From Alienimonas californiensis (GTDB lineage: Bacteria; Planctomycetota; Planctomycetia; Planctomycetales; Planctomycetaceae), in NCBI RefSeq assembly GCF_007743815.1, contig NZ_CP036265.1, forward strand, positions 3,800,823 to 3,864,822: a stretch of DNA of 64,000 nt, given 5' to 3'. Shown piece after piece: positions 53,409 to 63,069 of this stretch. The translations under genes were made by a program, and so were the position numbers. The notes under the pieces were generated by a model. The model made no database searches. It was not told the DNA's origin and saw only the letters and a program-made list of their open reading frames with translations. Within the stretch, counting starts at the first letter, position 1. Each line of letters begins with the position of its first letter.

Positions 53409-54722
53409 TCAGTCGCCCGAGCCGTCGGCCGGGGGCGGATCGTCGGTCCAAACCTCCTTGGCGAACCTCAGAAACCGGGCCCAGTCCTCGGCCAGCAGGT
53501 CGTGCCCGCCGGGCCGCAGGTGGTAGCCCCGGCGGCCGCGGACGATCGAGCCGCCGACGGGCGGGAAATCCGCCGGCGTCAGCGCGGGGTCGCCGAACAG
53601 TTCGAAGGCCGGGTTCGCCTCCACGAGGCTCAGGAACTCACCGTACGGGTCGGCATTCAGGTCGCGGGCGGCGCTGGCGGCGTAGACCGCCCGCGGGGCG
53701 ATCGCGGCGGCGAGCAGGTGCTGATCGACCGGCATCCGGCCCTCCTCAAACGTGCCCTTCGGCCCGCCGTAGCCGGCGTAGCGGGGGCAGAACCAGTGCG
53801 GGCGGACCTCCGTCAGCAGTCCCACCGTCTCCCCGTACTGCCGCCGGGAGAGCGCCGCCCCGCCGCACCCGCTCTCGTTGCTGATCACGACGGAGAACCG
53901 CGGATCCCGCGCCCCCGCCCACCAGGCCGTCTTGCCCCCGCGGCTGTGGCCGATCACCGCGACCTTCGTCGCGTCGATGTCCGGCGACCGCCCCGCGTAG
54001 TCGACGATCCGGCTGGCCCCCCAGGCCCAAGCCGCGATGTTGCCGGGGGCGTCGGCGGCCCGTCCCTCGTCCACCCCTTCGGGAAGGCCGTAGGCCGCCA
54101 GCAGCTTCGTCTGGAACGTCGCCCGGTCGTCCGGCGCCAGCTCGCCCGCCGGCAGCACCGCCGCGGCGAAGCCCGCCTTCACGATTGCCTTCCAGGGGAA
54201 GAAGTCGGTGTCCTCCCAGGGGAACGAGTCGGTCCGCCCGTCCTTCGCTCCCAGTTTCTCCATCCGCGCCGGGTGGGCGATGACGACGAACAGCGGAACC
54301 GGGGTCTCCAGCGTCGCCTCCCGCGGCAGCACGATCGTGAACGGGAACGAAAACGGCCCCGTCGGCGTCTCGCAGGTGAACCTGACGGTCCGCCACTGCT
54401 CGGCCACCCGCTCCCCGGTCCCGCGGTCTTGCTGGACCATGCCGTTGCTCTTGAAGGTCATCTTGTCCGGCGCCGGCGGGGCGACGCCGTAGACGTGCTG
54501 TTCGAACAGCCGCACGATCTCCGCCCGCCGGGCCGGCCACGCTTCCGGCGAGTCCGCTGCGCCCAGCACGGGCGGCAGCGTGTACTCGGGAAGCTCCTCC
54601 TCCCGGTAGTAGTACCGGGGGGTCGCGGCGGACATCGACTCCACCAGCGCCGGGTCGGGGAACGGTTCGGCGGCCTCCGCGGGCGGGGCCCCGGCGGCGA
54701 GAAGAAGCAGCGCGGCGAGCAT
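53409..54722 (-). CDS. CE15-like glucuronoyl esterase family protein (copy 2)
   Basis: A 437-residue paralogue with a signal-like N-terminus, nucleophile Ser260 in VIGHSRGGKTAWWAGA and catalytic His407 in GGHDLLAEDW. It is longer than copies 1 and 3 owing to an insert of about 25 residues (EATPRYYYREEELP and ELAPDDRATFQTKLLAAYGLPEGVDEG regions). It is the most diverged of the three. Gaps on both sides are 58 and 67 bases, the upstream one holding a family B repeat. Confidence 0.83.
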   Translation of the reverse strand: MLAALLLLAAGAPPAEAAEPFPDPALVESMSAATPRYYYREEELPEYTLPPVLGAADSPEAWPARRAEIVRLFEQHVYGVAPPAPDKMTFKSNGMVQQDRGTGERVAEQWRTVRFTCETPTGPFSFPFTIVLPREATLETPVPLFVVIAHPARMEKLGAKDGRTDSFPWEDTDFFPWKAIVKAGFAAAVLPAGELAPDDRATFQTKLLAAYGLPEGVDEGRAADAPGNIAAWAWGASRIVDYAGRSPDIDATKVAVIGHSRGGKTAWWAGARDPRFSVVISNESGCGGAALSRRQYGETVGLLTEVRPHWFCPRYAGYGGPKGTFEEGRMPVDQHLLAAAIAPRAVYAASAARDLNADPYGEFLSLVEANPAFELFGDPALTPADFPPVGGSIVRGRRGYHLRPGGHDLLAEDWARFLRFAKEVWTDDPPPADGSGD

Positions 54723-54743
54723 CGGACGCTTTCGGGCGGGGTT

Positions 54744-54816
54744 GGCGGGCGGGGGTCGTCAGCCCTCCGAGTCGTCTCCGTCAGCGGACTCAGGGGGCTG
54801 ACGCCCCCCGCCCGCC
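54744..54816. repeat. Family B inverted repeat pair
   Basis: Arms 54744-54772 (GGCGGGCGGGGGTCGTCAGC...) and 54788-54816 are reverse complements with two or three mismatches, enclosing a 15-base spacer. Each contains a GGGCTGACGCCC-like mini hairpin. The right arm contains the stop codon of the 91-residue gene at 54790, so the C-terminus of that gene is repeat-derived. Confidence 0.78.
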
Positions 54817-55065
54817 GACGGGGATCTCCACTTCCGCGCGGTACAGACGCTCCACGTCGGCCCGGGTCGCGGTGATGGAGCGGGCGAAGCCGGTGGCGGT
54901 GCGGACGTATTCCAGCGACCCCGCGGTCTGCGGCGCCGCGTGCAGCCGTTCGGCCAGCCAGCGGCGGTCCTCCGGCGACAGGGCGCCGCACTCGTCGTCA
55001 AACCGGGTGCGGAGCTCCATCACCAGCGTTTCCAGCCGCGGATCGTACTGCTTCAGGGAGGCCAT
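54790..55065 (-). CDS. Small protein, function unknown
   Basis: A 91-residue protein from ATG 55065, sitting between two CE15 paralogues (21 bases from copy 3). Residues 1-83 (MASLKQYDPRLETLVMELR..., YVRTATGFARSI) have balanced composition and helical periodicity, so it looks real. The last eight residues are read from the family B repeat and probably vary between relatives. No motif is recognised. Confidence 0.6.
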   Translation of the reverse strand: MASLKQYDPRLETLVMELRTRFDDECGALSPEDRRWLAERLHAAPQTAGSLEYVRTATGFARSITATRADVERLYRAEVEIPVGGRGASAP

Positions 55066-55086
55066 GGCCGCAGTCTACCCGGATCC

Positions 55087-56256
55087 TCACTTCTCCTCCC
55101 ACACGCCCGCGGCGAAGGACAGGAACTGCATCCAGTCCGACCGCTCCAATCCGTGTCCGCCCTCGCGGAGGTGGTAGCCGCGGCGATCGGTCACGACCTG
55201 TTCGCCCGCGGCGGGAGACTCGTCTTCGGTCAGCTTCCGATCGCCGAACAGTTCGAAGGCCGGGTTCGCCTCCACCAGGCTCAGGAACTCTCCGCGCGGG
55301 TCGGCCCAGCGGTCCTCGGCGGCGCTGGCCACGTAGACCGCCCGCGGGGCGACCGCGGCGGCGAGCATGTGCTGATCGATCGGCAGCGCGTCTTCGTTGC
55401 CGTTGTAGGCGTCGAACTGCGGGCAGAACCAGTGGGGGAAGCTGGAGTTGATCCGGGCGACCGTCTCGCCGAACCGGCGCCGGGACAGGGCGGCGCCGCC
55501 GCATCCGCTGTTGTTGGAGTACGCGATCGAGAACCGCGGATCGCGGGCCGCAGCCCACCACGCCGCCTTCCCGCCGCGGCTGTGGCCGACGACGGCGACG
55601 CGGCTCGCGTCTAGGTATTCGGACTGCGCCGCGTAGTCGATCACCCGGCTGGCTCCCCAACCCCACGCCGCCAACGCCCCGCAACCGTCGGCAGGGCGGT
55701 CGCCGCCGTTCGAGGCCCGATCCCACCCAAGGGCGGCGAGCAGCTTGGTGTCGAAGGTCTCCTTATCGTCCGGGGCAAGCTCCGCGGCCGGCAGGGCCAC
55801 CGCAGCGAACCCGGCGGCGGTGATCGCCTCCGAGGGGAAGAAGTCGCTGTCGGAGAGGTCGTCGCCCAACTGGTTCATCCGGGCCGGATGCACGATCAGC
55901 ACGACCACCGGCGCCGGGTTCTCCTTCGTGGTTCCGTTCGGGACGGCGATGCGGAAGGGGAACGAGGATTCTTTCCCGTCGCCCAGGTCGCACTCCGCCC
56001 GGACCTGCCGCCACCAGGCGCCGCCGGGGCCGGCCTCCTCCGTCTCCTCAAACGTCACCTTCTCCGGCGCCGGCGGGGCGACGCCGTAGACGTGCTGCTC
56101 GAACAGCCGCACGATCTCCGCCCGGCGCCCCGGCCAGTCCTCGGGCGAGTTCGCCTCGCCCAGCACGTCCGGCAGGGTGTAATCGGGCACCTCCGCCTCG
56201 TCGTAGTTGAACTCCGGCGGAGCGGCGAGGGCGGCGAGCAACAGGGCGGCGAGCAT
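55087..56256 (-). CDS. CE15-like glucuronoyl esterase family protein (copy 3)
   Basis: A 389-residue paralogue with nucleophile Ser226 in VVGHSRGGKAAWWAAA and catalytic His368 in GGHGLERSDW. The N-terminus MLAALLLAALAAPPEFNYDE matches copy 1. From GETVARIN through NPAFELFGD, the protein is almost identical to copy 1 while the region before it differs, which suggests recent gene conversion or duplication. It is 55 bases downstream of a sulfatase gene on the same strand, so the group may be an operon for a sulfated polysaccharide. Confidence 0.84.
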   Translation of the reverse strand: MLAALLLAALAAPPEFNYDEAEVPDYTLPDVLGEANSPEDWPGRRAEIVRLFEQHVYGVAPPAPEKVTFEETEEAGPGGAWWRQVRAECDLGDGKESSFPFRIAVPNGTTKENPAPVVVLIVHPARMNQLGDDLSDSDFFPSEAITAAGFAAVALPAAELAPDDKETFDTKLLAALGWDRASNGGDRPADGCGALAAWGWGASRVIDYAAQSEYLDASRVAVVGHSRGGKAAWWAAARDPRFSIAYSNNSGCGGAALSRRRFGETVARINSSFPHWFCPQFDAYNGNEDALPIDQHMLAAAVAPRAVYVASAAEDRWADPRGEFLSLVEANPAFELFGDRKLTEDESPAAGEQVVTDRRGYHLREGGHGLERSDWMQFLSFAAGVWEEK

Positions 56257-56311
56257 GACGACAGGCGGGGCGTGGGGGCGGGACGGGAACCGGCGCGGCG
56301 GGGAAGCGGGG

Positions 56312-57943
56312 TCAGGGCGGGGACGGTTCGGCGGTCTCCACCCCGCGGACCCAGGCGGGCACGGACGCGGCGGGCGGTTCGCTCGGCACGTCGAAGCGGG
56401 CGGGGAAGGCGCCCGGCGGCGGGCCGTCCGGCCGGCGCCAGGGGAAGGAGACGCCCCGGTCCGGCTTCAGCGGGAGCGTCTCGCCGCCGGTCTCCGCCAG
56501 CAGGGCGAACAACTCCGCCCGCAGGCGGGTCACGGTTTCCTGATGGGCCGGGTCGGCGATCAGGTTGACGGTCTCGTGCGGGTCGGCGTGTCGGTCGAAC
56601 AGCTCGTCCGTGTCCCAAACGCCGTGGTAGCGGACGTACTTCCACCGCTCGCCGATCACCGCGTGCGTCGTGGGCGTGTGGGGGTAGTTCCACTCCCACA
56701 GGTATTCGTACAGCACGGCCTCCCGCCACTCGGCCGCCTCCCCCTTCAACAGGGGGAGGAAGGAGCGGCCGTCGCAGGGCGTGTCTTCCGGCCACGGCAC
56801 GCCGCAGGCGTCCAGCAGGGTGGGGGCGAGGTCGATGCTGGCGACCGTCTGCTCCACCGTCGAACCGGCCGGGATCGCCGCGGGCCAGCGGACGAGCAGC
56901 GGGATGCGGACGCTGGCCGCGTAGGCGGTCCGCTTGTCGATGAGGCCCTGCTCGCCGAACTGGAAGCCGTTGTCGCCGAGGTAGACGACGATCGTGTTCT
57001 CCGCCTGCCCGCTCTCTTCCAGCCAGTCCGTCAGCCGGCCGGTCGTCTCGTCGAGGGCGAGGATCGCCTCGCAGTACCGACGGTGATACGCCGCGAGATC
57101 GAAGGCGTTTTCGTCGGCGACGTTCCCGCCGGCGGCGTTCTCCCCGGACTGGGGCAGGTTGTAGGCGAAGCCGACGCCGTGCCGGCTGTTCCGCTGGTCC
57201 CGCAGCCAGCGGGGGCGGGCGCCGGTGGGGGCGTCGGTGGGGTGGAAGCTGGGCGGCGGGGACCAGGGGGCGTCGGCGTAGGTCCCGCGGTGGCGGTCGG
57301 CGGGGACGAAGTCGCTGTGGACGGCCTTGTGGGAGAGGTACATCAGCCACGGCCGCTCGCCCTGGCGCTTCCCCAACCAATCGAGGGCGAGGTCCGTCAG
57401 TTCGTCCGTGATGTAGCCCCGCTGCGGAGCCTGCGTCCCGTTGACGTTCAGCATGCCGTCGCTGTTTTGCGGCACCTTGCGGCTGGTGCCGCGGCCGTCG
57501 GGGAAGTACGTGCCCTGACCGCGGAAGCTGATCCAGTGATCGAAGCCCGGTTGCGGGGCGTCCGTGTCGCCCATGTGCCACTTGCCGACGAACGCCGTCT
57601 CGTATCCCGCCGCCTGGAGGTGCTTCGGGAACCAGACGAGGCCGTCGGCGGGCGGGTTGTAGTTGTCCGTGACGCCGTGGGTGTGGGCGTAGAGCCCGGT
57701 GAGGATCGACGCCCGGCTGGGGCTGCACAGGCTGGTCGTGACGACGGCGTTCGCACAGTGGGCTCCGCGGGCGGCGAGGGCGTCCAGGTGCGGCGTCTTG
57801 AGGAACGGGTGCCCGAGGAAGCCGAGGGCGTCGTAGCGGTGATCGTCCGCGAGGATCACCAGCACGTTCGGCCGCTCGACTGGCCCGATCGCGGCGGGCA
57901 TCGGGGCTCCCCCGAGCAGCAGGGCGGCGAGCAGCGCGGGCAT
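56312..57943 (-). CDS. Sulfatase (formylglycine-dependent)
   Basis: A 543-residue exported sulfatase from ATG 57943. The formylglycine motif is CSPSR (Cys73 to Arg77) within TTSLCSPSRASILTGLYAHTHG; metal ligands ILADDHR and the YLGDNGFQFGEQ motif are intact. It removes sulfate esters, likely from an extracellular polysaccharide. Activity would need a formylglycine-generating enzyme, which is not in this window. It heads the minus-strand esterase group and is divergent from a HEAT-repeat gene across 120 bases. Confidence 0.92.
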   Translation of the reverse strand: MPALLAALLLGGAPMPAAIGPVERPNVLVILADDHRYDALGFLGHPFLKTPHLDALAARGAHCANAVVTTSLCSPSRASILTGLYAHTHGVTDNYNPPADGLVWFPKHLQAAGYETAFVGKWHMGDTDAPQPGFDHWISFRGQGTYFPDGRGTSRKVPQNSDGMLNVNGTQAPQRGYITDELTDLALDWLGKRQGERPWLMYLSHKAVHSDFVPADRHRGTYADAPWSPPPSFHPTDAPTGARPRWLRDQRNSRHGVGFAYNLPQSGENAAGGNVADENAFDLAAYHRRYCEAILALDETTGRLTDWLEESGQAENTIVVYLGDNGFQFGEQGLIDKRTAYAASVRIPLLVRWPAAIPAGSTVEQTVASIDLAPTLLDACGVPWPEDTPCDGRSFLPLLKGEAAEWREAVLYEYLWEWNYPHTPTTHAVIGERWKYVRYHGVWDTDELFDRHADPHETVNLIADPAHQETVTRLRAELFALLAETGGETLPLKPDRGVSFPWRRPDGPPPGAFPARFDVPSEPPAASVPAWVRGVETAEPSPP

Positions 57944-58063
57944 CGGAACAATCGGAGGGGACAGGCGAGCCGAGCGAGGATAGCCGCGGTCCGTGTTTGC
58001 TCGCACCCGTGGCCGGCGGCATCATCGACGTTCTCACTGCACCCGTTCGGGACGCTCTCAAAC

Positions 58064-58669
58064 ATGTTCGCTTCGCTGCCGCTCGCCGCGGCCCTGCTGC
58101 TCGCCGCCCCGCCGCCGGGGGACGGGTTCGCCGTCGGCGATCCGCCGACCGTGGCCGGCCGCACCGCGGAGCGCTGGGCCGCGGACCTCTCCGACGAGAA
58201 CCGCATCGTCCGCAATCGGGCGGTTCTCTCCCTGCGGGCCTTCGGGGCCGCCGGGGCGCCGCACCTCGCCGAGGCGCTGCGGCATGAGGACGAAGCGATG
58301 CGGTTCTGGGCCGCCGAGGGGCTGGGAATGACCCCGGCCGCCCGCGCCGCGAAGGAGGCGTTGTCGGCCCTGCGGACGATGCTGCAGGAGGGCGCCGTCG
58401 CCGAACGCCTGGCCGCCGCGTTCGCCGTCGCCCGGCTGGGAGAGCCGGAGCGGGCCGTGCCCGTATTGGTCGAAGGGCTGAAGCACCCCAGCCGCGGGGT
58501 GGCGGTGACCTCCGCGGACTTCCTCGCCCGCCTCGGCGCCGCCGCGGCCCCGGCGGCGGACGCTCTGCGAGAGGCCGCGGAGAACCATGAGGATTACCAC
58601 GTCCGCTATCGCTCCGCCCAGGCCCTCGCCGCCGTGACCGGATCGGCCCCGACGAAGGAACAGAAATGA
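58064..58669 (+). CDS. Exported HEAT-repeat protein
   Basis: A 201-residue protein with a signal peptide (about 1-20) and repeated helical pairs with Ala-rich repeats (NRAVLSLRAFGAAGAPHLAEAL, EAMRFWAAEGLGMTP, FAVARLGEPERAVPVLVEGL). Such proteins hold other proteins in place. The stop overlaps the start of the following sulfatase (ATGA), so the two are translationally coupled and probably work together. Confidence 0.8.
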   Translation: MFASLPLAAALLLAAPPPGDGFAVGDPPTVAGRTAERWAADLSDENRIVRNRAVLSLRAFGAAGAPHLAEALRHEDEAMRFWAAEGLGMTPAARAAKEALSALRTMLQEGAVAERLAAAFAVARLGEPERAVPVLVEGLKHPSRGVAVTSADFLARLGAAAAPAADALREAAENHEDYHVRYRSAQALAAVTGSAPTKEQK

Positions 58670-60282
58670 ACCGGTCCCTGCCGTTTCTCGCCGCCCTGCT
58701 GTCCGCCGCGGCGCCCTCTTTCGCCGGAGAGGCTGCGGCCGCCCATCCGAACATCCTCTGGATCAGCGCCGAGGACATCGGGCCGGAGCTGGGCTGCTAC
58801 GGCGACGAGTACGCCACCACGCCGACGCTCGACGCCTTCGCCGCGGAGGGAGCCACGTTCACCCGCTGCTTCGCCAACGCCGGCGTCTGCTCCGTCGCCC
58901 GGAGTTGCATCATCACCGGGATGTACCCCGTCTCCATCGGCTCGCAGCACATGCGCAGCGACGTGGTCCCCCCGCCGGAGGTGAAGTGCTTCCCGGAGTA
59001 CCTCCGGGCCGCCGGCTACTACACGACGAACCGCTCCAAGACGGACTACAACTTCCCGGCCCCCCCCAGCGCCTGGGATGAGAACGGCGAGGACCACCAG
59101 GACTGGGCCGGCCGGGCGAAGGGGCAGCCGTTCTTCTCCGTGATCAACTTCACGATCAGCCACGAGAGCAAGGTCCGCGACCCCGATCTGCGGGCGAACA
59201 TGGACAAGCTGCTCGGCAAAGCCCGCCACGACCCGGCGACCGTCCCGCTGCCGCCCTACATCCCGGACACCCCCGAGGCCCGGGCCGATCGGGCCCAGTA
59301 TTACGACGTGCTGACGTTGCTCGACCGGGAGGTGAAGAAGGTTCTGGACCGGCTCGAAGCCGACGGTCTGGCCGACGACACGATCGTGGTCTTCTGGGGC
59401 GACCACGGCGTCGGCCTGCCGCGGGCCAAACGCTGGGTCTACGACAGCGGGCTGCGGGTGCCGATGATGATCCGCTGGCCGGGCGCGATTCGTCCCGGCA
59501 CACGCATCGACGAACTGGTCAGCTTTGTCGATTTCGCCCCCAGCACCCTGGCGATGGCCGGCGTCGGCGTGCCGAAGCACATGCAGGGCCGGGCGCTGGC
59601 CGGGCCCCACCGCGACGACCCGCGGGACTACGTCTTCGCCCACCGCGACCGGATGGACGAGACCTACGACCTGATCCGGGCCGTGCGGGACAAGCGCTAC
59701 AAGTACGTCCGCAACTTCATGCCGGAACGCAGCCGCGGCCAGAACCTCGTCTACATGGACATGGGCGGCACGATGCAGTCCATGCGCCGCCTGCACGCCG
59801 CCGGCAAGCTGAAGGGGGCGGAGACGCAGTACTTCGAACCGACCAAGCCGGTCGAGGAGCTGTACGACACGAAGACCGACCCGCATGAGATTCGCAACGT
59901 CGCCGCCGACCCGGCCCACGGCGACATCCTCGCCCGGCTGCGGGAGGAGTTGGAGGCCTGGCAGGTGGAGATCGGCGACCTCGGCATGCTGCCGGAGCCA
60001 GTGGTCATCGAAGAGATGCGCCCGGCCGGCGAGCGGGCCGTGACCGCGGCGCCCGCGATCACGCAGGAGCCGATCGAGGGCAGCGCCGGGCGACTGATGG
60101 TCACGCTCACCAGCGACACGCCCGGCGCCTCGATCGTCTACGGCCTCGGCGACGAACCGGCGATGAAGCGGCTGTATACGCAGCCTTTTGCCGTGGACGA
60201 GGGGACGAAGGTCTCCGCCCTCGCCTGTCGGTTGGGGTATCGTGACAGCCCGGTCACCGCTGCCGCGATTGAGACGCCCTGA
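58666..60282 (+). CDS. Sulfatase, heparan N-sulfatase-like, with C-terminal domain
   Basis: A 538-residue exported sulfatase. The modification motif is unusual: Cys75-Ser-Val-Ala-Arg79 where most sulfatases have C-x-P-x-R or A. Metal ligands (SAEDIGPE, FWGDHGVGLP) are intact. The C-terminal 70 residues (RLMVTLTSDTPGASIVYGLGD) form a separate Ig-like domain, as in chitobiase-type C-terminal modules. It follows the HEAT gene and is coupled to the Uma2 gene by a one-base overlap (TGATG). Confidence 0.85.
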   Translation: MNRSLPFLAALLSAAAPSFAGEAAAAHPNILWISAEDIGPELGCYGDEYATTPTLDAFAAEGATFTRCFANAGVCSVARSCIITGMYPVSIGSQHMRSDVVPPPEVKCFPEYLRAAGYYTTNRSKTDYNFPAPPSAWDENGEDHQDWAGRAKGQPFFSVINFTISHESKVRDPDLRANMDKLLGKARHDPATVPLPPYIPDTPEARADRAQYYDVLTLLDREVKKVLDRLEADGLADDTIVVFWGDHGVGLPRAKRWVYDSGLRVPMMIRWPGAIRPGTRIDELVSFVDFAPSTLAMAGVGVPKHMQGRALAGPHRDDPRDYVFAHRDRMDETYDLIRAVRDKRYKYVRNFMPERSRGQNLVYMDMGGTMQSMRRLHAAGKLKGAETQYFEPTKPVEELYDTKTDPHEIRNVAADPAHGDILARLREELEAWQVEIGDLGMLPEPVVIEEMRPAGERAVTAAPAITQEPIEGSAGRLMVTLTSDTPGASIVYGLGDEPAMKRLYTQPFAVDEGTKVSALACRLGYRDSPVTAAAIETP

Positions 60283-60911
60283 TGGCAACGCCCCTCGCCC
60301 CGCCGCCGCCCGAGGTCGCCTCCGGAGCCGCGATCGGTCCGAACTCCAACGGGATGTCGATGACGACCGAGGAGTTCGACGCCGTCCGGTACGAGGACTG
60401 CGACCCCGGCTTCCGCTACGAGCTTGTCCGAGGCGTCTTAATCGTGAGCCCGATTCCGAAGAATCCTCACGAGGCGATGATCGACGACCTCGGCTTCCGA
60501 GTGGAAAAGTACCGCCGTGAACATCCTGACGGCGCCGCGTGCGACGGCACGTTGCCGGGGCGTTACGTCGAAACGTTTATCGGCCGCCGGATCGCCGACC
60601 GGGTCGTCTGGTGCGGGCTCGGTCGCGATCCGAACCATGCGGAGGACGTTCCCACGATCGCGGTCGAAATCGTCTCCGAACGCACCCGGGACCGGCGGCG
60701 CGAGTATCTGGAGAAACGGGCCGAGCACCGCGACGCCGGCGTTGCGGAGTACTGGATCGTGGATCGGTTCGCGCGGACGGTGACGGTCGTGGAGTCGTCC
60801 GGGACGGAGCGGGCGATCGGCGAGCAGGACTCGCTGACCTCCCCCCTGCTGCCGGGCTTCTCGATCACGCCGCTGGATCTGTTTCGGGAGGCGGAACGCT
60901 GGGGCAGTTGA
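60282..60911 (+). CDS. Uma2-family endonuclease (PD-(D/E)xK fold)
   Basis: A 209-residue protein of the Uma2 family, a restriction-endonuclease-like fold. The visible pattern is VPTIAVEIVSE, then a run of charged residues, and AGVAEYWIVDRF. These proteins are common, multi-copy and of unknown biological target. The start overlaps the previous stop by one base. A terminator hairpin lies at 60971. Confidence 0.82.
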   Translation: MATPLAPPPPEVASGAAIGPNSNGMSMTTEEFDAVRYEDCDPGFRYELVRGVLIVSPIPKNPHEAMIDDLGFRVEKYRREHPDGAACDGTLPGRYVETFIGRRIADRVVWCGLGRDPNHAEDVPTIAVEIVSERTRDRRREYLEKRAEHRDAGVAEYWIVDRFARTVTVVESSGTERAIGEQDSLTSPLLPGFSITPLDLFREAERWGS

Positions 60912-60970
60912 GCCGGTCCCCGCCGGCCCTTCCCGCGCGCGGTTCGGGGCCGTACACTCCCGGTTCGCCG

Positions 60971-61001
60971 AGCCCGCGGCCTGTGCCGCGGGCTCTTTCT
61001 C
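60971..61001 (+). terminator. Rho-independent terminator after the Uma2 gene
   Basis: AGCCCGCGG/CCGCGGGCT form a 9-bp stem with a 6-base loop (60971-60994) followed by CTTTCTC. It lies between the Uma2 stop and the typA start. Confidence 0.75.
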
Positions 61002-61043
61002 TAGGCCCGGGACGCGCTCCGCCCGGTCGCGGCTAACCCCTGA

Positions 61044-62891
<1,848 letters not shown>

Positions 62892-62907
62892 GGCGGCGTT
62901 CAAGTCC

Positions 62908-63060
62908 CCCCTCTCCCCCTTTTGGGGGAGAGGGGCCGGGGGTGAGGGGGCAGCGACGCCCGATGACTCAAAACCTGCCGCCGCTCACCCGGCCGTCGGA
63001 TGCGGGTAAGGGTGCCTCACCCTCACCCCCCAACTCCTCTCCCTCAAGGGAGAGGGGAGT
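62908..63060. repeat. Family D inverted repeat between typA and the TatD gene
   Basis: The left hairpin (CCCCTCTCCCCC/GGGGGAGAGGGG, 62908-62935, TTTT loop) and the right hairpin (CTCTCCCT/AGGGAGAG, 63037-63054) are similar in inverted orientation. Flanking parts pair as well: GGGGGTGAGGGGG (about 62938-62950) with CCTCACCCTCACCCCCC (about 63015-63031). It lies between convergent genes and may terminate both. It shares the two-hairpin layout of the other families. Confidence 0.75.
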
Positions 63061-63069
63061 ACGACGAGC

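Noticed and set aside
56055..58778. Long minus-strand frame overlapping the sulfatase and HEAT genes
   Set aside because: Wrong frame relative to the clear sulfatase; composition is Arg/Pro-rich without motifs.
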